A stretch of DNA of 64,000 nt from Aptenodytes patagonicus (taxonomy: Eukaryota; Chordata; Aves; Sphenisciformes; Spheniscidae): the NCBI RefSeq assembly GCF_965638725.1, contig NC_134961.1:1674001-1738000 (forward strand), written 5' to 3'. This document shows, piece by piece, positions 20,246 through 32,200 of this stretch (its first letter is position 1; each line of letters begins with the position of its first letter). The notes beneath the pieces are model-generated. The model saw only the letters and a list, made by a program, of their open reading frames with translations, was not told the DNA's origin and did no database searches. A program made the position numbers and the translations under genes.

Positions 20246-22464
20246 TTTCCTCCCCCTCAGTGATGCCCACAGGGGCTCAGCGCTGGAAATGCTCAGCCTC
20301 CTGAGCCCCCTCCGAGCCCCCCAAACCACCCGAGCCGGGGTCGTGGCACACGTCGGCTTGCGCTTTAATACCTTTTTCAATATTATTTCGATAACACCTT
20401 TTCAAATGCCACTAGCCAGGCTGAACCACCAGGTATTTGGTGCCCCCGCTGAACCGTAACACGCTTTTACTTGCCAAGAAACCATTTCCAAAGAGTGCTG
20501 GGGGCTTCGGAGTTTAATTTAAAGAAAAAATAAAAAAATATATGTGTATAAAATGATCTGGTTGTGATAAGGTCCTGCCTGTGAGCTCGCAGCTGTGAGC
20601 CTGCCTGGTGGGTTCAATACGCAACACGTTTTCCCTTGAGAAGAGTTCGATGCTTTTTTTTTAATGCTTTACTGCCAAAGGGCTGGTGCTCATTTTGGGG
20701 CCAGGCAGGGCCCAAGGGCAGGATCCGGCCCTGGGGGAGGCAGGATGCTCCATGCCGGGCTCTCAAGGATGCCAGCACCCCCCCCCCCCCACCCCCCCCA
20801 CCCCCCCCCTGGATTTTGGCAGCGGGCAGGAGCCGAGCAAGGCAGGGGGAAGGGGGAAGGAGTGGGAAACCCAGCGGAGGAGGAAAAATGAGGCTGGAAA
20901 AGCAATAAATGAGGTGCAAAGGGAATTGCGCTGCCCACGGCATCCTCTGTACGCCCCACGGATAGAGCACGGCTGCTCCGACCCCGCTGCAATCCAGCGC
21001 ATTCCTCTCGGCTAAATTATGCCATTTAATGTGCCGAGCATCCGGCGGTTTTCTGTCCAGCAGCAGAATCTCTTGTTTTTCTTCAAATCTGTTTATTTGG
21101 CCAAACCAGCTCATTCTGCTGCGGCGGAAAGGCTGTTATCCTGCTCATTCTCCGCCGCAGAGGTTTTTCGAGGTGTTTTCGGTGCCCTCTGCCCTGTGTC
21201 AGGTTGGGTCGGCCACCCTCGCTTCCCGCGGCTGCCGGCTCCCGCAGCGGCTGGGCTGCGGCCAGGGTGCAAACGCTTCCTTACGGGACCGTCCCACAGG
21301 GGGACCAGGCAGCCGGTGCCTCAGTTTCCCCACTGTAGGATGGGGATAACGGCCCTTCCCCGTTCCTCGGGGATGCTGTGGCACCAAGGCAGCATCCCGT
21401 GGCCCCGGCATCCCCACCTCCCCGGGGCCGGCCAGCCGAACGTCTCCCCAAAAGCAGAGTCTGGCTCCGGCCAAGCCAAATTCCTGCCCAGCCCCTCCTG
21501 CCTCTTGGCACGGAGGGTAAAAACGCCATGAGGCAAACTCCGTATTTCCTCCGCAGGATGGAGACCGCAGCGGGAGGCAGCTTGGCGGGGGCGGGGGGCA
21601 GGCCAGGGGCCGGCGGCTGGCCGGGGGCTGCTTTGAGCAGACCAGATGGGAGCTGGGGGGTCTCTGGAGGGGCAGCTGGAGCCCAGCCGGGCTCGGAGAG
21701 AGGGGTGGCGATGGCGAAGGGCTGCGGCGGCACCCTGCGAGCCCAGGGAAGGGTCTTCCCTGCGGGCATCGCGATGCCCACCTGGCACGGCTGTCTGCAG
21801 CATCCCCGGGGACGGTCCAGCTGGACCTGCTCCAAAAGCCCCCCCACTCACCCACCCGCCCCCTACGAGGGTGGGTTTGGGGATGCCATGGAGAGCAGCG
21901 CCCCAAAACCAGCTGCCTCGGTGGAAATGTGCCCAGGGAGGTGTCCGGGGCTCCTCGTCCATGGACCCAGGCATCTGGGCGGGGGGGACACACACACATC
22001 CCAGCCCAGGGAACCCCCCAGGGACCGCGGAGCCCTTCGGTCACGCTGCCGATGGATGTCCACACTGGGACAGCAAAACGCAGAGCGGTGGCACTGACGG
22101 GGCGTCCCCCGGTCCCTGTCCCCATCCCCGGTCGCACAAAGGGAGCCGCCGTTTCCCGCCATTCCCCCCCCCCTCCCGGCCCTTCTCCCCCCCTCTCCTG
22201 CCCCCTTCGCCCTCCTCCTTCCCGGCCGCCGGATAAAAGCCCGAACGTGTGAATCGCAGGGCACAAAGGGGAGGCACAAAGGCGGCCGGCCCTGCTCAGC
22301 CCTCCCCGCGGCCCCCGGCCCCGAGTGGGGACCTGCAGGCCTCGCGTCTGCCCCGGGGATGTCCGGGCAGCCTGCCTGCCCTGCCTGCCTCGCCCACAGC
22401 GCCCCGGGGCCCAGGAGCTGGTGTGGAGCAGGGGAATGCCCCTGGGCCCAGGGGGTCCCCAGTA

Positions 22465-22690
22465 GGGTCAGCATGATGCCCCTGGGGCTAGGGGATGTCC
22501 CACAGGGTCGGAATGATGTCCCTGGTGTTAGGGGCCGCCCCATATGGTCAGCATGACGTCCCCGGGGTTAGGAGATACCCTATGGTGTCAGGATGATGCT
22601 CCTGGTGTTAGGGGATGCCCCATAGTGTCAGGATGATGCTCCTGGGGTCAGGGGATGCCCCATAGGGTTGGACGATGCCCCGGGGCCAGG
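22465..22690. repeat. Minisatellite, 40-bp unit
   Basis: About five to six copies of a 40-bp unit with 'gtcaggatgatgctcctggt' and 'gttaggggatgccccatag'. The last copies, 22560-22680, are the most alike. Confidence 0.85.
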
Positions 22691-23814
22691 GGATGCCGGG
22701 CAGCAGGTAGGATGGGGCAGTTCGGGTGTCTGCGTGGGGCAGCAGAGGAGGGGCCGGGGGGCACAGCCCGAGCCCTGGGCAGGACGGAGTGAGCTCTGCC
22801 CCACAGCCCTCGGCAAGAGGAGAGGTGAGAGCCTGGTGACCCCGAGGACACCGACACCCCCCCCCCTCAACCCTGCCACCCCTTTGGGGAGCTGTGCCCC
22901 AAAGCCTTGGGGTAAGGGGGCTGCTCCAAGCCCCCCCCTCTTTGGCCAGGCCAACGCCGAGCTGGCATCATCCCTGTGCCGGGCAGGGATGCTCGGGGCT
23001 GGGGCAGGACCCTGGCCCGCAGCGGGGCCCCTGCGGCCCCTCACCCTGGCTCGCCCCGGCCCAACGTGCCTGCGCCCGGCGGGCCGGGCTGCCGACAGCT
23101 GGCGGGAAGGAGCTTTCCCAGCGCATAGCGACAAATTCCTGGCGGTCAGGGCTGCTTTGCAGCCGCCGCGGCCTCGGCGGGGGGAGCTGCCCTGGAAAGA
23201 GGCAGATTAAAAGCTCTTTGGCTCCGGCGGCGCATCCCAACTGGTCCCCTCGCACGGCCACCTGCTCGGCTTGGCACCCCGGGATGCTGCCGGACACCCC
23301 GGGGTTGGGCCAGAAGGGGATGCTGCCACCCCCCCACTGGCCCCGGCCAAGTCCCGGGGGCCCCGCATGGAAGGCTCAGCCCTGCCTGGGAATTGCTTCA
23401 TTAATTAATTTGCTCTGCAGCATCACGGGGGACCTTGGGCTGCCCCAGGAACCAGCTCGTCCCTAGGGACCATCCTCCTCCTCTGCAGCAGCAGTCCCCC
23501 GGCCCCCCTCTTCTCCCAGATCCTATTTCCCCTGATTTTCTGCTCACTCTCAGCCTTAACCGGCTCCACCTGCCAGCGAGCACCAGAAAATCGGAGCAAT
23601 CCCCGTGGCCGCCAATTTGGCCGCAGCCGTGCTGGGCCCTTTGCCGGGGCGGGGAGGGGAAACAGCCCTGGGCAATATTTCTGGGCTACACGCAGTGCGT
23701 GAGGACGGCTTTTCCTCCCCGGTGGAGCTCCATCGCCGCTTTGGGGGGATGTGTTTAACGGGGTCCGGTTGTCGTTAAGCGCCCTGAGCTGCACGCCTTG
23801 GTTTGAGGGTAGAG

Positions 23815-23885
23815 CACGCGTGTGCATGCGTGTGTATGCGTGTGTATGCGTGTGTATGCGTGTGTATGCGTGTGGGTGCATGTGC
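23815..23885. repeat. Decamer microsatellite TGTGTATGCG
   Basis: Seven tandem decamers 'tgtgtatgcg', with variant end units, read as alternating purine and pyrimidine. This composition can favour Z-DNA. Confidence 0.9.
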
Positions 23886-24659
23886 ATCCTCATTCCGAGG
23901 ACAGAATATTTGGTTCCCACAAATAAGGGCGAGATGGGAGCAGAAACATGTGCTCGCCTTCGGCAGCTCCTCCCTTGGCTGCTGCCTGCGTTGGCTCCTT
24001 GGGAAAGGGGGTCTCCAGGCGGGCCGGTGCCAGGGGCCGCTAGCTGTGCTGCCCCCGGGGCCGTGGAGGTGGGAAGCCCGCTCCCCGGTCCTGCTCCTCT
24101 GCACCCCGAAGCCATTCCCCGGGCTGGGGCTGCCCACAGGGTTTCCCCCTCCGCCCGCAATCATGCGTGGGCAGTTGGTTACGTCCCCTGGGACGCCAAG
24201 GCGTGCGATGAGGCTGGTCACCCTGTGGCAAGGGCATGGGGTGCCACTGGCCATTGCACGGGCCCCCAGGGCCGTCCCCAAGCTCTCAGGGGACACCCCG
24301 ATACGGTGCTGGAGGGGGAGCCCCGGGGAGCCCTGCAAATATTGACCCAAAGGCCAAGGGGGGAGCAGGGGAGGAAGGCAACGGCGGTGAAACCCCAGGC
24401 GAGACGATGTGGCAGCAAGCGCCGGCGCGGGCAGGGAAGCTGCCTGCCCTTTGTGCGCCCGCTCCCCTAATTGAGCCGTTATTGTTCCCGGGTTTGTTTT
24501 GTTTTGTGGGGTTTTTTTATTAATTGCGGGTGGGCAGGGACTGCGGAGGCCTGGCTGCCCCCCCCGTGCCCCAGCACCCCCCCCTGCTTCCCACAGGCTG
24601 GAATTTTCCCACAGAGGCAGCTCCCTCGCAGCAGGAAACCCACCGCCCGCGCGTCTGCG

Positions 24660-25757
24660 GCACGCACAGCCGCGCACAACCATGAACAACTGTGCACAGC
24701 CGCGCACACAACCGCACCCAAGTGTGAACAACTGTGCACAGCCCTGCACAACCGTACGCAGCCGTGCACAACCGCACACAACCATTCGCAACGTCACCCA
24801 ACCGTGCTCATCCGTGCACGACTGCGCACAGCTGCACAAAGCAGTGCACAGCCACACACAGCCGTGCACAACCCTGCGCAGCCACACACAACCGCCCACA
24901 ACCATGCACAGCTGCGCACAGCCCTGCGCAATTGCATGCGGCCATGCACAACCGTGCACAGCCACGCACAACCAGGCACAACTGCACGCGGCCATGCACA
25001 ACCGTGCACAACTGCATGACACCGTGCACAGCTGTGCACAGCCCCGCACAACCATGCACAACCGCATGGCACCGTGCACAGCCACACACAACCGGGCACA
25101 GCCACACACAACCAGGCACAACCACACAGCACTGTGCACAGCCACGCACAACCGGGCACAGCTGTGCACAGCCACGCACAACCGCACAGCACCGTGCACA
25201 GCCATGCACAACCGTGCACAGCCACGCACAACCGCACAGCACTATGCACAGCCATGCACAACTGGGCACAGCCACACACAACCGGGCACAGCCGCACGGC
25301 ACCGCGCACAGCTATGCACAACCGTGCACAGCCATGCACAACCGCACAGCACCGTGCACAGCCACGCACAACCGGGCACAGCCGTACGGCGCTGCGCACA
25401 GCCATGCACAACCGTGCACAGCCATGCACAACCGCACAGCACCGTGCACAGCCACGCACAACCGGGCACAGCCGCACGGCGCCGCGCACAGCCATGCACA
25501 ACTGTGCACAGCCACGCACAACTGCACAGCACCGTGCACAGCCACGCACAACCGTGCACAGTCGTGCACAGCCACGCACAACCATGCACAACCGCACAGT
25601 ACCGTGTACAGCCGTGCACAACCGCACAGCACCGTGTACAGCCATGCACAACCGTGCACAGCCACGCACAACCGCACGGCACCGTGCACAGCTCCGCACA
25701 ACCGGGCACAGCCCCGCACAACCGGGCACAGCCGCACGGCACCGCGCACAGCCGTGC
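24660..25757. repeat. 1.1-kb decamer satellite with 90-bp higher-order unit
   Basis: About 110 units of 10 bp, of the types ccgtgcacag, ccatgcacaa and ccgggcacag, run without a break. In the right half a nine-decamer, 90-bp higher-order unit recurs from 25311, 25401 and 25491. No unit contains a stop in any frame, so all six frames stay open for hundreds of codons. These frames are not genes. The array ends about 220 bp before the ANTKMT start codon. Confidence 0.97.
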
Positions 25758-25975
25758 CCCGCCGCAGCAGGCGGTGCCGCTCCCTCCAGCCCGGCACACA
25801 GAGACCCGCCGGGGCGGGGGGAGCGGCCCCAGCCCCCCCGCTGCGGGCTCCCCCGAGATCCCCCCCCCCCCCCGCTGCAGGCAGCCCCGGGGCCGCTTCC
25901 CCGGCGGGCGGCGGGGCGGGGAGAGGCGGCGGCGGCGGCGGAAGGCGGGCGGCGGGGCCGCCCCTTCCGCCAGCC
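25758..25975 (+). promoter_or_regulatory. ANTKMT: ANTKMT CpG-rich promoter and 5' UTR
   Basis: GC- and CpG-rich sequence with GGC and GGGCGG motifs (SP1-like) lies between the decamer array and the start codon. There is no TATA box. The transcript start is unknown. Confidence 0.45.
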
Positions 25976-28278
25976 ATGGAGCCGGAGGAGCCGGGGGAGC
26001 CGGGGGAGGTGGCGTGGGGGCGGCGAGGGGGGGACACGCTGGGCGGGCGGGGGCTGCTGGAGCTGGCGGTGGCCAGCGGGGTGGCCGCCTGGGCCGCCTG
26101 GGCCGCCTTGCTGATGCCCGGCTTCCGCCGGGTCCCCCTGCGGCTCCAGGTACCGCCGCTGTCCCCGTCCCGTCCCCCCCCGCCACCCGCGGGGACACCC
26201 CCCCCCCCCCCCCCGCCCGGCACTGACCGCCCCCCCTCTCCCCCAGGTGCCCTACCAGCCCTCCGGCCCCCAGCAAGTGGCGAACGCCCTGGCGCTGCTG
26301 CGGGGGCGCTCGGGGAAGACGGTGGATCTGGGATCGGGAGATGGACGGCTTGTAAGGGCGGGCAGGGGGGTGCTGGGGGGGGGCTTGGGGCTGCCCCGGC
26401 ATGAGCAAAGGGCGGGGGGGGGGGGGCTGCGCTCGCTAAGAGGGCGGCTGGGAGCCCCCCGCCTGGCTGCTGCCCCGCTCCTGGCTGTGGTTGTAGATGG
26501 CCCTCCTGGCTGTGGTCCCGGACCATCCCAGGTGGTCCTAGACGACATCACGTGCAGCGAGCAGGGTGGGAATGACCGCTCCAGGAGGAAAGAGCCTTTG
26601 CACCTGGAAGGTGCCGAGGACCGAGGTCACCCTGCCCGTGAGCCAGCAGGAGGGAGCGAGTGGAGCTGGGCAACAGCCCCCGTCCCCCAAATCATCCCCC
26701 AAACTCAACTCCGGGGTTCCTTTTAGTTGCAACTCTCTCTCTCTCTCTCTCCCCAGGTGGTAGAGGCTTATAAGCAAGGTCTCAGGCCAGCCGTTGGCTA
26801 TGAGCTCAACCCCTGGCTGCTGTGCCTCTCCAACTACCGGGCCTGGAAGGCTGGGTACCGCGGGAAGGTTTCCTTCCTGAAGAAAGATCTCTGGAAGGTA
26901 ACGGCGTCCCGAGGGTCTGGCTGTAGCTAGGGCGGGGCCAGGGCTTGGTCTGCATCTCCAGCCAGGCTTCGGCGATGGTCGCTTCCTCCTTCCCCCACCC
27001 ATGCTGCTCCCGGGAGGTGGAAAAACCACCCTCCTTTCCGGGGAAACGCCGGCCTGGGCTGCTGGTTGTGCAGGCAGCAGTGCTCCTTCTCAGGGCAGCT
27101 TTGAGAAGAGGCGTTGGGTGCTGCCGACACACGGTGGCCTTCAGAGACGCGATGCTAAAGCTGGCGTCGGGTACCCGCAGCCTGACCGGAGAAAACCCAG
27201 CAGGGAACGTGGTTCTGGAACGATGCTGGAGGCAGGTGTTTTGCAAGAGGCGCTGCTTTCACACCAACACATCTCCGTCCCGCACGTTGTGGGGCATCTT
27301 TGCTTCCTCCGAGGTTCAGGAGATCACCTGCAAAGCGTTCAGCTGCTCGAGCGGTTCCCCGCCCCCCCTCTCCGTGCTCCCCCTCTGTCTGTTGCTTCTT
27401 TCATTCCCCTTTTCCTTCTTTAAGGTGAATCTTTCCGACTGCTACAATGTGATCGTGGTCCTGGCCCCCAGCGTGGTAAGTCGGTCTCTTGCACCCCAGC
27501 TTGTTCTGAGCGAGCTGGAGGGAGGGTTTTCTTAGAAAAGAGAGATGATCTGGGACAGTGGCAAAGACTCCTTAAAAAATAAGGCCAAGTGGGCATTAGT
27601 GCGAGCGAGCGGGTTGGTGCTCAGCACCACTCGCATTTGTAGAATCATTTAGGTTGGAAAAGACCTTTAAGATCATCAAGTCCAACTGTTAACCCAGCAC
27701 TGCCAAGTCCACCACTAAACCGTGTCCCTAAGCACCACATCTACACGTCTTTTAAATACCTCCAGGGATGGTGGCTCAACCGCTTCCCTGGGCAGCCTCT
27801 TCCAATGCTTGACGACCCTTCAGTGAAGAAATTTTTCCTCATGTCCAATCTAAACCTCCCCTGGCACAACTTGAGGCTGTTTCCTCTCGTCCGATCGCTT
27901 GTTATTTGGTCCTTGTCCCAACCGTACACAGGGCTAGTACCAGCCCTGCGTTTTGGAAGGGTCTTGGCTTGATAATGCCTGCTTGGGACCCACCAGCCGT
28001 GCTGAGAAGCTGCCCTGTGGTCCTTGGTGGCACCGCCACTACGTGACCTTTCTAAGGCCGCCTGGCCCTGGCTGTCTCTCTCTCCCCAGAAACCTCCCCT
28101 AGCCGCCAAGCTCCTTGCAGAACTCCCCGACGAAGCCCGGGTGGTGGCTGGACGCTTCCCCTTCCCCTCCTGGACCCCCACCAGCACCCTTGGGCAGGGG
28201 CTGGAGCAAGTCTGGGCCTATGACATGAAGGAGGTGCGGCGAGTGGCGCAGAGCAGCGCAGAGGGAAGCCCGGTCTAA
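25976..28278 (+). CDS. ANTKMT: Adenine nucleotide translocase lysine methyltransferase (FAM173A)
   Basis: ANTKMT trimethylates a lysine of the ADP/ATP carrier in the mitochondrial inner membrane, using S-adenosylmethionine. Five coding exons join in phase 0: 25976-26149, 26247-26351, 26757-26897, 27425-27475 and 28090-28278 (TAA), giving 219 aa. Residues about 27-47 are a hydrophobic membrane or targeting segment typical of FAM173. Motif [11 protein letters not shown], spans residues 84-93. GYELNPW at 107-113 supplies the acidic residue after strand 2. KKDLWKV and VVLAPSV are family signatures. A CR1 fragment sits in intron 4. The gene is tail-to-tail with CCDC78, as in human. The paralogue ATPSCKMT (FAM173B) is less likely given METRN and CCDC78 as neighbours. 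Confidence 0.95.
27641..27920 (-). repeat. CR1 LINE 3' end, in ANTKMT intron 4
   Basis: The text starts 'agaatcatttaggttggaaa' and 'gacctttaagatcatcaag', the reverse complement of the CR1 3' terminus. It runs on to 'ttcctctcgtccgatcgcttg'. The element is 5'-truncated near 27920 and inserted antisense to ANTKMT. It is a typical older avian CR1 of a different type from the GC-rich pair. Confidence 0.95.
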
Positions 28279-28546
28279 CGGCAGCCTCGTTAAGCCTGGC
28301 ATTAAGTCTCAGCAGTGGTAGGGGTCAGAGCCTCTCCCAGCCCTTGGGCTCAGCTCAGGACAGCAGCGAGAGGGATGCTGGCCAGGCTTTTTCCCGGGGA
28401 CTTGCAGGGTGGTGGTCCCTCCTTGTCTTCCAAAGAGTGGGCAGTTTGGGGGAAGCAAGGGAGGGGAAAAACAGATGTAGAAATCCTGGAATTATCGCAG
28501 GATTTAAGGGCTAAATCTCCAGTGCCTCTTTCTGTATGTTTGCTAC

Positions 28547-28552
28547 TTTATT
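28547..28552 (-). terminator. CCDC78: Candidate CCDC78 polyadenylation signal
   Basis: TTTATT on the + strand reads AATAAA on the minus strand. It is the first such hexamer downstream of the CCDC78 stop codon, about 740 bases away. Confidence 0.5.
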
Positions 28553-28569
28553 TCTAGTTATTTTTTCAA

Positions 28570-28575
28570 AATAAA
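28570..28575 (+). terminator. ANTKMT: ANTKMT polyadenylation signal
   Basis: AATAAA lies 292 bases after the ANTKMT stop codon in an A/T-rich stretch, followed by T- and GT-rich sequence. It sits only 18 bases from the minus-strand signal of CCDC78. Confidence 0.7.
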
Positions 28576-29295
28576 CATTTGGATGGTTCTTCCCTTGAGA
28601 CTTTTGCTTTGTCTTTGAGCCGCAGGGTGCTCCTGGAGGCAGAGCAGCCGCTGCTCCCGGCTTCAGGCTTCGCTCCGCCATCCCTTTGAAGGCGGCTCAG
28701 GAGGGAGTTTGTCCAGCTCACCTCCCGCTGAAGGATCAGTTTGGCCCTGCTCACTTTACATAACATTCCCTTTTCCACTCAAACAGAGGAAAAAAAGGTT
28801 TTCCCACCGTAAAAGAGCAGCTCATCCCTCTTAGACCAAAGTCTAGCTTGAACCAGCCCTGGCCTTACCTCTTAGAAGCTGAGAAGGGAGCAAAGGCAGG
28901 AGCAGAGTTAGCCCTTGGACTCCGGTCTGGGTCTGACCCAGGAGAAACGTTACGGCCGTGTCCTAGGAGGCAGGAACGGGAACCTGTCCCTGCAGCCCCG
29001 CAGTAAAAACCTGCCTGGGAACTAACCCCGTGTCCTGAGGCGTGATGTACTCGGGGAACAGCAGAATTCCTACAGCTGAGGGGTCAGAGGATAGACGAGA
29101 CGCAGTTGTCTCGTTCCATTTTAGTACTGTTAATTTGAGACCGAGAACACCCACGTGGTTTCCCTCGCTGTGCCTCCCAGCTCTCAGCCGGGGAAGGATA
29201 CTTGCCCTGGCCAGCCCACACAACAGAAAGCTCCTTCCTTTTAAATCCTGCTCCTCCCTGTGATGGTGCCGCTTACTCGGAGCCGTGGGGAAGAG

Positions 29296-32200
29296 CTACG
29301 GTTGGTGGCTGACGGTCCTTCTGGCTCTGGGCAGGGAGTGAGTATCGGCCGCCCCAGCACTGAGCGCACGTGGCACCTCACTGCCAGCGAGCTTCCTCAA
29401 CCGGAGGATCTCCTGCTTGTACCTGCAACGGGGAAGCAGCGCCATTGTTGCCCACGTGGTCACAACCCCGCTGATCGCTCACACACGGGAGCGGCAAATT
29501 CAACTGTACGCTTTGCCTTGTGTTTTTGCTGCATGCTAAGGACACGCAGTGTCAGTTAATTCAGACCAGCCAGCCCAGGCACTGAGCCACGCCAGGAGCT
29601 GCGCCCCGGCCCATATAAAATGGCAGCCTTTTCCCAAGCGAGGAAGAGGTGTTTGCTGGCTCTGCCAGGTAACGGTACCAGCAACAAGCCCACGAGTCTG
29701 ACCCGAGTTCACAGCCGAGCTGGCTGGGGAGTTACAGCAGGCGCAGTCGGACCATTGCTCTGACAGACGCGCCCTGCTTGTTCTCGCCCTTCCTTGCCCA
29801 AGCAGCTGTTCCCCCTGCTTCGGGGTGTGATGAGCCAGTGAGGGAGGACCGTAGATCAGGGGCTGCTGGAAGGCTTTGGATTTTAGGCAACCCCTCTCTT
29901 AGCTCCCTCCAAAGGATGGGTGAGCGCAGAAGGAAGGAGACGTGCGGCAGGGCAGGCCAGACGCTGCCCCCCCCGCCCTGCGGAACAAGGGATGGTGGCA
30001 GCTGCCCGCACAGCTGGACGTGCTGCGGGACATCAGCCGTGCCGGCAGCGCTGTGGGAAGGCAGTGGCGAGGTCAGGCACCGACAGCGTGGCGGGCACGG
30101 CGATGTCACCGGCAATTAGCCGGGGAGACAGAGAACACGTGAAGGGGGATCTTACCATCTCACCTTGCAAGATGCTTATCTATGTATTCCTGCAGCTCCG
30201 ACACCTGCTCTTCTGCCACGATCGCCCGAGTCAGCAGCTGGCTCCTCTCCTGCTCCAAATCCTCCTGGGGGGGCAAAGAAACATGGAGAAAACGGGAAGC
30301 TCTGTGAGGTGGGAGTGAAGTTGCTCACTCCCTCTGCCAGGTGAGACGGAGCACTTCCCCGTCACTCAGCTCCGGCACCACTTGGCGTTAGGCTACAGAA
30401 GCAACCGAAAACTGAAGCGCTCGGGGAATGGAGCCTGGTGACTGTAGCGCAGCTTTCTGCAGGCACCACCGCTCCAGGGCATCGGCCGGACAGACCAGGC
30501 AGCCTTCCCTGACCGGCGCGCGGGCATGGGGGCCAGGGCCGCCCCAGAACGGGCAGTAACCCCTGCCTGCCAAGCCATCGTTAACTCCCCCAGAGGCTTC
30601 ACAGACAACTGGCGGAGCGGCCGCTAGATTTGGCACTCGGACACGGAGAGCTTTCACACCTGTCCGCCGGTAGTTTGCTGCAAAGGGAAATTACCTTCCC
30701 TTTGAGATAAAAAACATTCCATTTTTGCAGTGTCTCTGAGCAGTAGATCATCATCTTACCCAAGTTAACTGCACAGTCCCTGTGTCACCAGGAGGACCTG
30801 AGGTGCTTGACTGAGCTCACCCCTGAGATGCACAGCAGAGCCAGGAGCAGGACCTGCTCCCAGTGCAGTGCTCCAGCCTCTCAGCCGCAACAGCTCCCTT
30901 CTTTTAGCCGCAAAGATACACACAATTTAGGTGTTTAACTTTACGTGACCAGAGAATGGTGGAGCACTTCCTTAGGCCGCTGTGGACAGAGGAAGGCACG
31001 ACATGGAAGCGGGCCGGTAGCACATCTATAGCTTTGTCTACCACCGAAACCCGAACCTCTGCTTGGTTTCCAAAGCCCTTTTCCCCGCGCGTGGCAGTCA
31101 GCGTGGCAGGGATCCCAGCACCAGCCCTTCTTCCCACTGCTGCCGTCACTGCCGGACAGCAAACCCCAGCTCAGCCAAGCCCACTCCCAGTGAGCATCAC
31201 CACGGTTTCACGGGTGCTGTAGGGCAGCGTTGCGGATGGAGAGCGCTCTCCTCCTCGCCCTGGGCCACGCCATTCCTGAGTGCAGCGCAAATATCCTCGC
31301 ACTCAGGGGGAAGCAGACTGGGAAGCTGATTCAGATTCAGACTCGACTTGAACCAGGTCAAATACAGACCCACTTTGTTATACTGATGCCTAAATGCTTG
31401 TGCTGAAACAAGGGAGGGAGCGATAGCAAACAGTCCAGCAATGAGCAGCCGTAAGGGCTGCTCTCCTTTTAGTAGCAGGGAAAGTACAGCCTCGACATAT
31501 CACTGGCCAGGGACCTGCTAGCGTCACTTGGTGGGCTGAGGCCAAAGCCACAGCAAGACTCCGTGGAAAGCTTCCCTGCTCCAGCCTGGAGCAGCGTATT
31601 GGCCACAGGGCAGCACCCAGCTAGGGCAGCACATGTAAGGGTTAAGCTTTTATTCAGGTGGGCTGTTCCAGACCTCTACCTGGGTGGTGTGTGCGAACTC
31701 CCGGAGCTGCTTCCTGACCTCTGCCCAGCCCTCCTCATCCAGCTGCCTAGGAGAGAAAAAGCAGATATTGATCACGAACAGACCTTCAAATCCCGCCCAT
31801 CCGCAGGTCGCCCAGCTCTGTTCAGGGCTGCACACAACTCCTGTTCATCAGACTGTAAACCCCAGCGCTCTGAACCTTTTCTCTCCCGATGCCCCAAACA
31901 TCAGGGCATGCAGTGCCGTCCCTGTACCCCGGCACGAGAGTCACAGCCCTTCTGCCAACCTGGGATTCCCCACTGCGACGGCTGGATTTCTTCCAAGTTC
32001 ACATCAACGCTCATACATCAGAGGACTCCATGCAGAAAGAGCCCTTAACCTGACACTGCAGGACTGAATTTGATGGAAATAGAGAGCAATCAATGCCAAA
32101 CGCTGGCGTTTTTCATGTTGCTGAGCACAAACCTGCCCGTTCTGTTCCCTGAGCGCGATTGGTGAGCTGTCTGTGCAGCCCAGCCATGGGAAAGATCTTC

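Larger units (their letters stand above)
19601..24655. other. Intergenic spacer METRN-ANTKMT
   Basis: No exon is supported. It contains the minisatellites listed separately, poly-C runs near 20779-20810 and an A/T-rich pocket at 20340-20570. A second pocket at 21010-21180 could be a conserved noncoding element. A partial CCGGTG hexamer patch lies at 19655-19680. Confidence 0.4.

Noticed and set aside
24499-26408. Very long open frames on both strands (up to 575 codons) upstream of and across ANTKMT exon 1
   Set aside because: They are produced by the decamer satellite, whose units have no stop in any frame. The translations are simple repeats and overlap on all six frames.
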